Shown: positions 1 to 8,729 of the stretch, piece after piece
How positions within the stretch are numbered: position 1 is the stretch's first letter
Layout of the letters: every line of letters starts with the position of its first letter
Assembly: GCA_902574475.1 (NCBI GenBank)
Contig: CACGNZ010000002.1
Coordinates: forward strand, 82,161 to 131,339
Reading direction: 5' to 3'
Length of the DNA: 49,179 nt
DNA from: an uncultured Alphaproteobacteria bacterium
Lineage (GTDB): Bacteria; Pseudomonadota; Alphaproteobacteria; HIMB59; GCA-002718135
Notes under the pieces: model-generated
Told to the model about the DNA's origin: nothing
What the model saw: the letters and a program-made list of their open reading frames with translations, nothing else
Databases searched by the model: none
Position numbers and translations under genes: made by a program

Positions 1-90
1 TTTCTAAGTCAATAAATCGTCATTTTTTAAATTAAATACTACTTTATTTTGATTTATCGTAAGATAGTTTGTAAAGAAACGTGCAAAATT

Positions 91-1440
91 ATGAAAAATA
101 AAGAATTAGACAATTTAAGAAGCAAAATTAATAACATTGATGATGAAATTTTATCTTTATTATCTAATCGATCTAAAATTGTTTTAGAAATAGGAAAACA
201 CAAAAAAGATAATTCAGTTGTTGATCTAGATAGAGAACAAAAAATTCTCGACAGATTAAGCTCTAAATTTACAGGATCTTATCCGAAAGATACTATTGTT
301 AGACTTTGGAGAGAAATTTTTCAATCTTCTGAAAAACTTCAGAAGTTAACTAAAGAAAATATTCAATCAAAAAGATCTATAGAAAACATTAATGTTTATA
401 AAGGTGGTAAGGCAAAGTTAAATAACAATAAAAGAGTTATCAAACTTTCTTCAAATGAAAATCCCTATGGTGCTTCACAGAAAGCAATTGAATTGTTAGA
501 AACAAAAAATATTAATCATGATTTACATAGATACCCAGAAATTGATGGATCATCACTAAGAGAAGCAATAGCTAAAAATTTTTCTATTGATAGTAATAGA
601 ATTATTCTTGGCTCTGGCTCAGATGAAGTTTTATTATTTGCAGCTTTGGCATTTTGTCAAGATGGCGATGAAATTCTCCACGCAAACCACGGCTTTGAGA
701 TGTATTCAATTGTGAGTAAAGTAGTTGGTGCAGTTCCAAAAAAAATTAAGGAAGATGTAAATTTCAATTTAAATATTGAAAATCTCATAGATCAAACAAA
801 TGACGCTACTAAAGTAATTTATATTGCATCACCTAATAATCCAACCGGAACTTATTTGTCTAGAGACCAACTTGTTAAATTAATGAATAGTATTTCTAAA
901 AATATTATAGTTGTTATAGACGGGGCATATGTCGAATATGTACAAAAAGACGATTATGATAAAGGATTTAGTTTAACGGACGAATATGAGAATATTATTT
1001 TAACAAGAACATTTTCAAAAACATATGGACTCGCAGCTTTAAGAGTAGGCTGGTGTTATACCAGTCAAAAAATAGCTGACATAATTAATAAAATAAAACC
1101 TCCTTTTAATACAACAACTATTTCACAGTCTCTTGCAATTAAAGCTTTGGAGGATAAAGAACATATTGAAAACTCAGTTAAATTAAATTCTGAAATTAAA
1201 GATTGGTTTGAAAAAGAGCTCAAACTTCTAAATATTAAAACCAGACAAACTGAAGGTAATTTTACTTTAATTGAAACTTCAGAAGAAGAAGCTGAGAAAA
1301 TTAGTAATCATCTTATGAATGATGGCATTATTATAAGGCGTTTGAATAGTTATAATCTGCCTAATTTTCTAAGAATTAGTATTGGTACGAAAGAAGAAAT
1401 GGATTTAACAGTTGAAAGTTTGAAGAAACTCAATGTCTAA
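91..1440 (+). CDS. hisC: Chorismate mutase-histidinol-phosphate/aromatic aminotransferase fusion
   Basis: A two-domain protein of 449 residues. Residues about 5-85 are an AroQ-type chorismate mutase: the helix with R9 (LRSKINNID), R26, the K34/K37 region and DLDRE all fit the AroQ pattern. Residues about 115-449 are a HisC-type PLP aminotransferase with SSNENPYGAS, SPNNPTGTY, DGAYVEY, the Schiff-base lysine in TFSKTYGLA, and a C-terminal NFLRISIGT. It could make prephenate from chorismate and transaminate histidinol-phosphate and/or an aromatic keto acid. tyrA follows with an 8-bp overlap, so an aromatic role is likely; it may also serve histidine synthesis. The reading frame opens upstream at a TTG (49), but the ATG at 91 places the mutase start correctly. 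No strong ribosome site is visible. The two domains are usually separate genes. Confidence 0.88.
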   Translation: MKNKELDNLRSKINNIDDEILSLLSNRSKIVLEIGKHKKDNSVVDLDREQKILDRLSSKFTGSYPKDTIVRLWREIFQSSEKLQKLTKENIQSKRSIENINVYKGGKAKLNNNKRVIKLSSNENPYGASQKAIELLETKNINHDLHRYPEIDGSSLREAIAKNFSIDSNRIILGSGSDEVLLFAALAFCQDGDEILHANHGFEMYSIVSKVVGAVPKKIKEDVNFNLNIENLIDQTNDATKVIYIASPNNPTGTYLSRDQLVKLMNSISKNIIVVIDGAYVEYVQKDDYDKGFSLTDEYENIILTRTFSKTYGLAALRVGWCYTSQKIADIINKIKPPFNTTTISQSLAIKALEDKEHIENSVKLNSEIKDWFEKELKLLNIKTRQTEGNFTLIETSEEEAEKISNHLMNDGIIIRRLNSYNLPNFLRISIGTKEEMDLTVESLKKLNV

Positions 1441-2344
1441 AATAACTTATGACTCGGCCCTAATCATTGGTATGGGATTAATTGGATCATCCATAGCAAG
1501 GGCGCTCAAGGAAAAACAATTATCAAAAAAAATTTTTGCTATTGATAGAGATAGTGAGGTAATAAGTATTTCAAAAAATTTAAATCTTGTGGATGCAATA
1601 GATAGTGATTTAAATAAATATAATCAACAATTTGATATAATTTTTATTTGTACGCCTTTGAGTTCATATAGGGATATATTTAATCAATTGAATAGCTATG
1701 TTAATGAAACAACACTAGTAACAGATGTTGGTTCAACAAAAGTAAGTGTTATAAAAGATTTTAAAGAATCAATTAATAATAAAAAAATTTTATTTGTTCC
1801 TGCCCACCCTATTGCTGGATTAGAGAAAAGTGGACCAGAATTTGGTTTCGCAAATCTATTTGAGAATAGGTATTGTATTTTGACCCCAATAGAAACTCAG
1901 AGTGAGATAACAAGATCAATCTCAGATATTTGGGAGTCATTTGGTATGAATATAGAAATCATGGAGCCTAAACGTCATGACAGAGTACTAGCTATGACAT
2001 CTCATATTCCACAACTCATTGCATATTCTGTCGTTGGAACTGCAACAGAACTTGAATCTCAAATGAAAGATGAAGTAATTAAGTATTCAGCTGCAGGTTT
2101 TAGAGATTTCACAAGATTGGCAGGCAGTGATCCAGTAATGTGGCGTGATGTTTATGAAAAAAATAAAGAAGCCGTTTTAGAAATGCTTGGTCGTTTCAGT
2201 GAAGATTTACTTACTTATCAAAAAGCAATAAGAAATAATGATTTAAAATATTTGGAAGAAAAATTTATAAAATCAAAAGAAATTAGAAAAATTATTGAAG
2301 AGATTGGTCAAGCAGGAACTTTTGATCCCACAGAAAAGAATTAG
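1433..2344 (+). CDS. tyrA: Prephenate/arogenate dehydrogenase (TyrA/TyrC)
   Basis: A 303-residue NAD(P)-dependent dehydrogenase of tyrosine synthesis. It oxidatively decarboxylates prephenate to 4-hydroxyphenylpyruvate, or arogenate to tyrosine. A Rossmann motif GMGLIGSS lies at residues 13-20. The family blocks TDVGSTK (98-103), HPIAG (125-129), KRHDRVLAMTSHIPQLIA (from 180) and AGSDPVMWRD are all present. Length is normal and there is no ACT domain. It overlaps the upstream mutase-aminotransferase fusion by 8 bp, so the two are probably translationally coupled. Its stop interlocks with that of plsC on the other strand. Prephenate versus arogenate preference cannot be read from the sequence. 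Confidence 0.93.
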   Translation: MSKITYDSALIIGMGLIGSSIARALKEKQLSKKIFAIDRDSEVISISKNLNLVDAIDSDLNKYNQQFDIIFICTPLSSYRDIFNQLNSYVNETTLVTDVGSTKVSVIKDFKESINNKKILFVPAHPIAGLEKSGPEFGFANLFENRYCILTPIETQSEITRSISDIWESFGMNIEIMEPKRHDRVLAMTSHIPQLIAYSVVGTATELESQMKDEVIKYSAAGFRDFTRLAGSDPVMWRDVYEKNKEAVLEMLGRFSEDLLTYQKAIRNNDLKYLEEKFIKSKEIRKIIEEIGQAGTFDPTEKN

Positions 2345-3048
2345 TTATCCAATAATAAATTTGAAGCAGTTTCTATTCTATTTTGAACTTCGTTTAATAA
2401 AATTTTTTTATCTAAACCTTCATCAATTGTCGGTAAAAATTTTATAGTAATTAATCCTTTTTCTAATACCCATGATTGTTTTGGCCAACATAAACCTGAA
2501 TTTAAAGCTACAGGAAGGATTTTTCTTTTTGTATGATTATAAATTCCAATAAAACCTGTCTTATAATCAGGTTTACTACCAGGCAGCTTTCTTGTTCCTT
2601 CGGGGAAAATAATAATTGAAGATCCAAAAGATAATTTTGATTGAACTTTTTGTAACATATCTCTCATAGCTTTTGTTCCACCATCTCTATTAATCGCAAC
2701 CATATCAGACTTGAATAAATATTGGCCAAAAATTGGTATAAAGAAAAGCTCTCTTTTATGGACAAAGAAACAATTTTTTAAATAATAATAGAGTGCGAGT
2801 GTCTCAAATGCGGACTGATGTTTAGACGCAATTAAGACACTTTCATTTGGAATATTTTCTAAACCCTCAATTTTATGTTTAATATTACATATAAGATTAA
2901 GAAAAACAAAAATAACACGTATCCAAAGTTTGGTTGGATATTTAAGTAAATAACTTGGTAATAAGAGGAAAGGTAAACACACAATACCCATCAACACAGT
3001 CCATATAACCAAGGAAATATAAAATATTATACTTTTTAAAATTAACAT
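2341..3048 (-). CDS. plsC: 1-acyl-sn-glycerol-3-phosphate acyltransferase
   Basis: A 235-residue membrane acyltransferase of phospholipid synthesis that adds the second acyl chain to lysophosphatidate. It has an N-terminal membrane segment (about residues 5-35). The catalytic block reads KHQSAFET: the histidine is kept, but the usual aspartate of HX4D is a glutamate, a variant common in alphaproteobacterial members. The second motif FPEGTRK is intact. Length fits the family. It is convergent with tyrA (shared stop bases) and divergent from the zinc-ribbon gene with only 50 bp between. The exact acyl acceptor is inferred from the family. Confidence 0.9.
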   Translation of the reverse strand: MLILKSIIFYISLVIWTVLMGIVCLPFLLLPSYLLKYPTKLWIRVIFVFLNLICNIKHKIEGLENIPNESVLIASKHQSAFETLALYYYLKNCFFVHKRELFFIPIFGQYLFKSDMVAINRDGGTKAMRDMLQKVQSKLSFGSSIIIFPEGTRKLPGSKPDYKTGFIGIYNHTKRKILPVALNSGLCWPKQSWVLEKGLITIKFLPTIDEGLDKKILLNEVQNRIETASNLLLDN

Positions 3049-3098
3049 ACTTTATGATTTTGTTTTATATACTAGCCTGACTGATCTATATATAATTT

Positions 3099-3542
3099 AT
3101 GTTCATTGTTTGCTCTAATTGTGAATTCAAGTATTTAGTAAATTCTGCAGATCTTAAACCAGATGGTAGAATGGTTGAATGCGCAAATTGTAATCATCAA
3201 TGGTTTCAAGAAATAGATGATGCAGTCATTACATCATCAGTGCCATCATCAAAAAAAGAAGAATTCGATCAAGATTTAAAAAGTAATAAACAAAAAGAAA
3301 AATTAGAAAAAGATCCAGTTAGAAACTTACCAAGTACAGTTGTAAGACAAGAAAAACCAAGTGTTATTAATTCAACTATAGTAATTGCTCTAGCAATAGT
3401 TGTAATTTTAGCAATATGGATTTATCGATCCTACGGTGTAAATACTTTTATTATTATTGATTTCTATATAAGGGAATTTTTCTTTAATTTAAATTTGATA
3501 ATTTCAGACTTAGCTAAAATTATACACAATACTTTAAATTAG
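3099..3542 (+). CDS. MJ0042-type zinc-ribbon membrane protein
   Basis: A 147-residue protein with an N-terminal zinc ribbon (C5-x2-C8 and C28-x2-C31, ending in NHQWFQ), typical of the MJ0042 finger family of alphaproteobacteria. A charged, low-complexity linker (about 45-85) follows, then one membrane helix at about 89-109 and a short hydrophobic C-terminal tail. The molecular role is unknown. The zinc ribbon should face the cytoplasm. Its stop abuts the stop of lysA on the opposite strand with no spacer. In larger alphaproteobacteria this family often sits beside ftsE/ftsX, which are not here. Confidence 0.85.
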   Translation: MFIVCSNCEFKYLVNSADLKPDGRMVECANCNHQWFQEIDDAVITSSVPSSKKEEFDQDLKSNKQKEKLEKDPVRNLPSTVVRQEKPSVINSTIVIALAIVVILAIWIYRSYGVNTFIIIDFYIREFFFNLNLIISDLAKIIHNTLN

Positions 3543-4784
3543 TTACAACCAACTCGGAATAATATCAGCTTCAATTGTTTTCTCAATTTTCTCTGGAGAA
3601 TAAATAATTGCATAATTATCATTGTGTACTAAAATTTCTGAGGGTAGTGGCCTAGAGTTATAATTTGAAGACATTACTTTTCCATAGGCTCCTGTATTTT
3701 TTATAACTAGTAGATTACCAATTTTTTGTTTAGCCAATTTAATATTTTTTAAAAATATATCTGAACTTTCACAAATAGGACCAGCAATAGCATAATCCAT
3801 AAATTCCTCTGATTTTACATCAATCGCTAATATCTCATGATGTGCACCATACATTGCTGGACGTATCAATGTATTCATCCCTGCATCAACAATTAAATAA
3901 TTTATACCTCCATTATTTTTAATTGTAACAATAGAAGTAACTGTAACTCCACCTTCCGCAATTAAATACCGACCAGGCTCAAACGATAATTCATAGTTTG
4001 TTTGTGTAAAACAATTATCAAGTTCTTCTTTTACCATCTCAATATTAAAGTCAGGATCAGAATCTTCATATTTAACATGAAAACCTCCACCCAAATCTAC
4101 ATGCTTGATATTAATACCTGATTCAATAAACTTATCTGCAGCCATTTTCATTTGAGAAAAAGTATTTTTATATGCCTCAATTTTACTAATTTGACTTCCA
4201 ATATGACAACTAATACCAATTAAATTTAAATTTTTACAACTTTTAACTAATTTGATAATTTTATCTAAATTTTCAAATTCAATACCAAACTTATCAGTTT
4301 TTTTTCCTGTTGAAATTTTACTTAAAGTCTCACCATCAACATCTGGATTAAGTCTAACACCAATATCAACGATTTTATTTTTTTCATTTGCTAAATTATC
4401 GAGTAGTTTTATTTCTTCTAAAGATTCAGTATTAATTAAACGTATATTTTTATGCATAGCATAGAGTAAGTCTTGTTCAGATTTTCCAACACCTTCAAAA
4501 ATTATTTTATTTGGATCAAAACCAGCTTCTAAGGCCCTTTTTAATTCACCAACTGACACTACATCTGCTCCAATATCTAACGAGTTCATTAATTTCAAAA
4601 TAGCTTGATTTGAATTAGACTTAATTGAATAAAAAATATTGCTACCTAAAATTTCTTTAGTTTTATTTACTTGATTTATAATTTTTTCTTGTGAATATAC
4701 ATAAAAAGGTGTCTGACAAACTTTAACTAAGTCATATAAAGAAGTACCCTCAATATATGGGTCGTTATTTTTATAAGTTAACAT
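3543..4784 (-). CDS. lysA: Diaminopimelate decarboxylase
   Basis: A 413-residue PLP enzyme that converts meso-diaminopimelate to lysine, the last step of lysine synthesis. It is a fold-type III decarboxylase: the PLP lysine is K55 in FYSIKSNSN. Other family blocks are SCHIGSQI, DLGGGFHVKY, FEPGRYLIAEGG, and the CESSDIF motif that supplies the active-site cysteine across the dimer. Length is normal. It is the last gene of a reverse-strand unit argH-lptM-lysA, directly adjacent to lptM with no gap, an order common in proteobacteria. Confidence 0.96.
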   Translation of the reverse strand: MLTYKNNDPYIEGTSLYDLVKVCQTPFYVYSQEKIINQVNKTKEILGSNIFYSIKSNSNQAILKLMNSLDIGADVVSVGELKRALEAGFDPNKIIFEGVGKSEQDLLYAMHKNIRLINTESLEEIKLLDNLANEKNKIVDIGVRLNPDVDGETLSKISTGKKTDKFGIEFENLDKIIKLVKSCKNLNLIGISCHIGSQISKIEAYKNTFSQMKMAADKFIESGINIKHVDLGGGFHVKYEDSDPDFNIEMVKEELDNCFTQTNYELSFEPGRYLIAEGGVTVTSIVTIKNNGGINYLIVDAGMNTLIRPAMYGAHHEILAIDVKSEEFMDYAIAGPICESSDIFLKNIKLAKQKIGNLLVIKNTGAYGKVMSSNYNSRPLPSEILVHNDNYAIIYSPEKIEKTIEADIIPSWL

Positions 4785-4970
4785 TTATTCAGTATTTATA
4801 ATAACGGATTGTTGACGTTTTTTCTCTTCTTCTAATTTCTCTAAACATGCTTCATCACATGGATATGTAATTACGGATTTGTCTACTTGATCTTCTGGTA
4901 AACTTAAAGGACCAACTTTACCACAGCTAAAAGTAAACAATAAAAATGATAATAATATTAATCTGATCAT
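4785..4970 (-). CDS. lptM: Small lipoprotein, LptM (YifL) family
   Basis: A 61-residue lipoprotein. A short signal peptide ends in the lipobox FTFSC with lipidated Cys16, followed at once by GKVGPLSLP. This CG-x-x-GPL-x-LP pattern is the hallmark of LptM, which in E. coli binds the LptD-LptE translocon and helps LptD mature. The rest of the chain is short and charged. The start codon overlaps the argH stop by one base (TAATG), and the stop abuts lysA, so the three genes are probably one transcript. Family assignment rests on the motif and gene context. Confidence 0.8.
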   Translation of the reverse strand: MIRLILLSFLLFTFSCGKVGPLSLPEDQVDKSVITYPCDEACLEKLEEEKKRQQSVIINTE

Positions 4971-6352
4971 TATAAGTATTTTTTTATAACAACTTTTATC
5001 ATTTTTTTAGTAATTTCAGGAGCTGTACCCCCAAAACTTGATTTTGATTTAACACTGTTAGTAGCTGATAGCACTTTTTTTGCGTCAGCTGTTATATTTT
5101 TGTCAAATTTTTTTAATTCATCAAGAGATAATGAATCTATATTTCTATTTTGTTTTGAACAATAAGAAACAATCTTTCCTGTAACAATATAAGCATCTCT
5201 AAATGAATATCTAAGTTTTTGAACCAACCAATTAGCCAAATCTGTAGCGGTTGCATTTGAATTATCAATCAACTCTTTCATTCTAGTTTTGTTGAATGTA
5301 GATTTTGATAAAATTTCATTCATAACTTTTATACACAAAGAAACATTGTCGTATGAATTAAATGTTATTTGTTTGTCGTCTTGTAAGTCTTTACTATAAG
5401 AAAGTGGTAACCCTTTAATAATATTAAGCATTGTACTTAAATTACTAATGATAATACTTGTTTTTCCTCTAACAAGTTCTGCGCCATCAGGATTTTTTTT
5501 CTGAGGCATAATTGAACTGCCAGTTGAAAGATCATCTGGTAAATTTATAAAATCAAATTGTTGATTTGACCAAAGTACTATTTCCTCTGCTATTTTTGAT
5601 AAATGAACAGCAATTAATGATAGAACAAATAAAAATTCTATTACAAAGTCTCTATCTGAGACTGTATCCATGGCATTTTTTGTTGGCTCTCTAAAACCTA
5701 ACTCTTTAGATGTATATTTTCTATCAATAGGAAAAGAGGTGCCTGCAAGTGCAGCTGCTCCTAATGGGTTTTCATTTAGACGATATAAACAATCTTCAAG
5801 TCTTGTTCTGTCTCTACCAATCATTTCAACATAAGCTAAAACATGATGTGCCAATGTTATTGGTTGAGCAATCTGTAAATGAGTGTAACCTGGCATAATT
5901 GTTTCAGTATTTTTTGTTGCAATATTTATTAAAGTTCTTTGAAATTTTTTTAGTTCACTATCTAAAATTTTAGATTCTTTTTTAACCCATAATTTTAAAT
6001 CAGTTACTACCTGATCATTTCTAGATCTTGCAGTATGAAGCTTTCCTGCAACTTTTCCAATTTTCTTAAATAATAAACTTTCAATGTTCATATGAATATC
6101 TTCAAGTTTTTTTGAAAATACGACCTTGTTTTTTTCAATATCTCTTTCAATTGCTTTAAGTCCAGAGACTATTGCACTTTGTTCTTTTTTATTTATTATT
6201 TTTTGTTTACCGAGCATTCTAGCATGCGTTATTGACCCAGTTATATCTTCTTTATACAGACGTTGATCGATATCTATAGACGTATTAATTGCATCTAAAA
6301 TCTCACTAGGTCCTTTTGAAAAATGGACATTTCTTGATGGATTTTTTTTCAT
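4970..6352 (-). CDS. argH: Argininosuccinate lyase
   Basis: A 460-residue enzyme of the fumarase/aspartase superfamily that splits argininosuccinate to arginine and fumarate. The three conserved regions are present: HTARSRNDQ at 106-114, GYTHLQIAQP at about 155-164 with H158, and the signature GSSIMPQKKNPD at 278-289 that carries the catalytic serine. Length is normal. It is the first gene of the reverse-strand argH-lptM-lysA unit and is divergent from the FadN-type gene across 104 bp. Confidence 0.96.
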   Translation of the reverse strand: MKKNPSRNVHFSKGPSEILDAINTSIDIDQRLYKEDITGSITHARMLGKQKIINKKEQSAIVSGLKAIERDIEKNKVVFSKKLEDIHMNIESLLFKKIGKVAGKLHTARSRNDQVVTDLKLWVKKESKILDSELKKFQRTLINIATKNTETIMPGYTHLQIAQPITLAHHVLAYVEMIGRDRTRLEDCLYRLNENPLGAAALAGTSFPIDRKYTSKELGFREPTKNAMDTVSDRDFVIEFLFVLSLIAVHLSKIAEEIVLWSNQQFDFINLPDDLSTGSSIMPQKKNPDGAELVRGKTSIIISNLSTMLNIIKGLPLSYSKDLQDDKQITFNSYDNVSLCIKVMNEILSKSTFNKTRMKELIDNSNATATDLANWLVQKLRYSFRDAYIVTGKIVSYCSKQNRNIDSLSLDELKKFDKNITADAKKVLSATNSVKSKSSFGGTAPEITKKMIKVVIKKYL

Positions 6353-6456
6353 TTTGCGCGCCTATAAGAGATATTTATATTAATTTCCACCCTTATGCTT
6401 AAATTATTTTCATACGGCAAATTTTTCTTATATAAGCTCACCTTTATAGAACTCAC

Positions 6457-8691
6457 ATGAATATTAAAAAAGTAGTAGTAATAGGATCTGGCACTATGGG
6501 CAGTGGAATCGCAGCCCAAATAGCAAATGCTAATATTGATGTTACACTTCTAGATTTACCTTCAAAAGAAGGATCTAGAAACCAAATTACAGAAAACGCT
6601 AAAGAAAGAATTAAAAAATCACGACCTCCACTTTTAGTAGAAAAAAACAAAGCAGAATTAATTAAGGTTGGAAATATTGAGGATGACTTTAATGAAGTTG
6701 CGGAAGCTGATTGGGTTGTGGAGGCTGTTGTTGAGAGAATAGATATTAAACATAACATTTATGATAAAATTCAGACTACAAGAAAGAACAATTCTATAAT
6801 TTCATCTAATACATCTACAATTCCATTGAAAATCTTATCTGCAAATATGTCAGATGAAATGAAAAAAAATTTTTGCATTACCCATTTTTTTAACCCAGTT
6901 CGATATATGGCATTGCTCGAGATAGTAACTGAAGAAGTTAATGACATTGAAAAAATAAATTTATTAAAACAATTTTGTGATGAAAAACTTGGTAAAGGTG
7001 TCATTATTTGTAACGACACTCCAGGATTTATTGGAAACAGAATTGGAGTTTATGCAATGCAAGTTGCTATGACTGAAGCTTTTAAAATGAAGATATCAAT
7101 TGAAGAAGCTGATGCAGTATTTGGAAGACCAATGGGTATCCCGAAGACTGGAATTTTTGGGCTATACGATTTAATTGGTATCGATTTGATGGCTGATGTT
7201 TTAAAAAGTTTTATCAAAGAACTCCCAAAAGAAGATCCTTTCCACGAGGTTGCACAAGAAATTCCATTGGTCACAAAACTTATTGAAACTGGGTATACAG
7301 GAAGAAAAGGTAAGGGTGGTTTTTATAGAATGAATAAATCTGATGGTAAAAAAATTCTTGAAGCAATTAATTTAGAAACTGGCGAGTATCACCCAAGTCA
7401 GAAAATTAATTTAGGTATGGGAGATAAAATTGACATAAATAAACTCATTCAAAGAAAAGACAAATACGGTGAATATGCAAAATCAATTCTGACAAAAGTA
7501 ATTAGGTATGCTGCATATTTAATCCCTGATGTATCATCAAAATATATAGACATAGATGATGCACTAAGATTAGGTTTTAATTGGACTGTTGGCCCTTTTG
7601 AAATGCTTTCAAATATTGATACAAAAAATTTTATTGATCAAAATACTGATATTAACTTCTTTAAAGATCTAAAGGGAGTTTTTGAATTTAATAAAAGACC
7701 TGGATATTTAGATTCAAGTATTGATAATTTAAGATCGTTAAATTTACAAAAAACTTTTGAGAACCCTTCTGCTAATATTAAAAATGCTTCATCATATCAG
7801 GTTGTTGAATTTACTACCAAGGCAAACGCTTTAGATACTGACTCTATGTTAGCTTTAAAAGAAGCTGCTCAAAATAATAAAAGCACAATTGTGATTAATG
7901 ATGCAATGCAATTTTCTGCTGGTGTAAATTTAAATTATGTCATGGAATTTGCTAAAAATAATGAATGGTCTAAAATTGAAAAATTTATAATTGATTTCCA
8001 ACAAACGTGTAAAACAATAAAATATGCAGATAAGCCTTTTATTGCTGCGCCATCAGGACTTGCTATTGGCGGTGGTTTTGAAGTGGTATTGCACTGTGAT
8101 TATAACGTTGCTCATACAAATGTTGTTCTTGGACTAGTTGAATCTTTAGTTGGACTCATTCCTGCTGGTGGGGGTTGTAAGGAAATGCTGTGGCGTTGGT
8201 TACAAACTCCAGAAGGTAAAGAAAATTCTGAACATGCGTCTATGAAAGTTTTTGATCTTATTGGTTATGCTATTACTGCTACCTCACCAAATGAAGCGCT
8301 GCCAAATCAATTCTTTTTAGAAAAGGATAAGGTGGTAATAAATAGAGACAGACAATTATCAATGGCTATCGATATATTAAATAATATTGAGGGAGGTTAT
8401 GAAAAACCATCTCAACCTAAATTCAATTTAGGCGGTAGTGCTGTCAGAGATAAAATGTTCGAAAAACTTGAAGCACTATATAATGAAAATAAAATTTTAG
8501 ACCACGGATTAGAAGTAGGTAAGCAAATTGCTTTTGTGCTTAGCGGTGGAAATACAAATTTTGATAATGAATTAAGTGAAGATGATCTTTATAATCTTGA
8601 ATTAGAAGCTTTCATGAGACTTATCCAGATGCCTAAAACTCAAGAGCGAATAAAACATACACTTGAAACTGGAAAACCATTAGTAAATTAA
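6457..8691 (+). CDS. 3-hydroxyacyl-CoA dehydrogenase/enoyl-CoA hydratase, FadN type
   Basis: A 744-residue beta-oxidation enzyme with the dehydrogenase part first: a Rossmann motif GSGTMGSGIAAQ at 10-21, SSNTSTIPL, the catalytic-histidine block THFFNPVRYM, and NDTPGFIGNRIG. A crotonase domain lies at about 455-660, with the oxyanion loop SGLAIGGGFE and a glutamate in GLVESLVGLIPAGGG. This order (dehydrogenase then hydratase) is that of Bacillus FadN, opposite to E. coli FadB. It should hydrate 2-enoyl-CoA and oxidise L-3-hydroxyacyl-CoA. No thiolase is nearby. It heads a forward operon with an acyl-CoA synthetase, metY and a hydrolase. No clear Shine-Dalgarno precedes the start. Confidence 0.9.
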   Translation: MNIKKVVVIGSGTMGSGIAAQIANANIDVTLLDLPSKEGSRNQITENAKERIKKSRPPLLVEKNKAELIKVGNIEDDFNEVAEADWVVEAVVERIDIKHNIYDKIQTTRKNNSIISSNTSTIPLKILSANMSDEMKKNFCITHFFNPVRYMALLEIVTEEVNDIEKINLLKQFCDEKLGKGVIICNDTPGFIGNRIGVYAMQVAMTEAFKMKISIEEADAVFGRPMGIPKTGIFGLYDLIGIDLMADVLKSFIKELPKEDPFHEVAQEIPLVTKLIETGYTGRKGKGGFYRMNKSDGKKILEAINLETGEYHPSQKINLGMGDKIDINKLIQRKDKYGEYAKSILTKVIRYAAYLIPDVSSKYIDIDDALRLGFNWTVGPFEMLSNIDTKNFIDQNTDINFFKDLKGVFEFNKRPGYLDSSIDNLRSLNLQKTFENPSANIKNASSYQVVEFTTKANALDTDSMLALKEAAQNNKSTIVINDAMQFSAGVNLNYVMEFAKNNEWSKIEKFIIDFQQTCKTIKYADKPFIAAPSGLAIGGGFEVVLHCDYNVAHTNVVLGLVESLVGLIPAGGGCKEMLWRWLQTPEGKENSEHASMKVFDLIGYAITATSPNEALPNQFFLEKDKVVINRDRQLSMAIDILNNIEGGYEKPSQPKFNLGGSAVRDKMFEKLEALYNENKILDHGLEVGKQIAFVLSGGNTNFDNELSEDDLYNLELEAFMRLIQMPKTQERIKHTLETGKPLVN

Positions 8692-8729
8692 ATTAATTTC
8701 TTGTAGTATTTGATCCTTATAGGAGACAG

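Noticed and set aside
49-90. N-terminal extension of the mutase-aminotransferase from a TTG
   Set aside because: The AroQ domain begins right after the ATG at 91; the extension has no domain match.
6453-7274. Reverse-strand frames opposite the FadN-type gene
   Set aside because: They are shadows of a clear coding sequence and have no domain or start signal.
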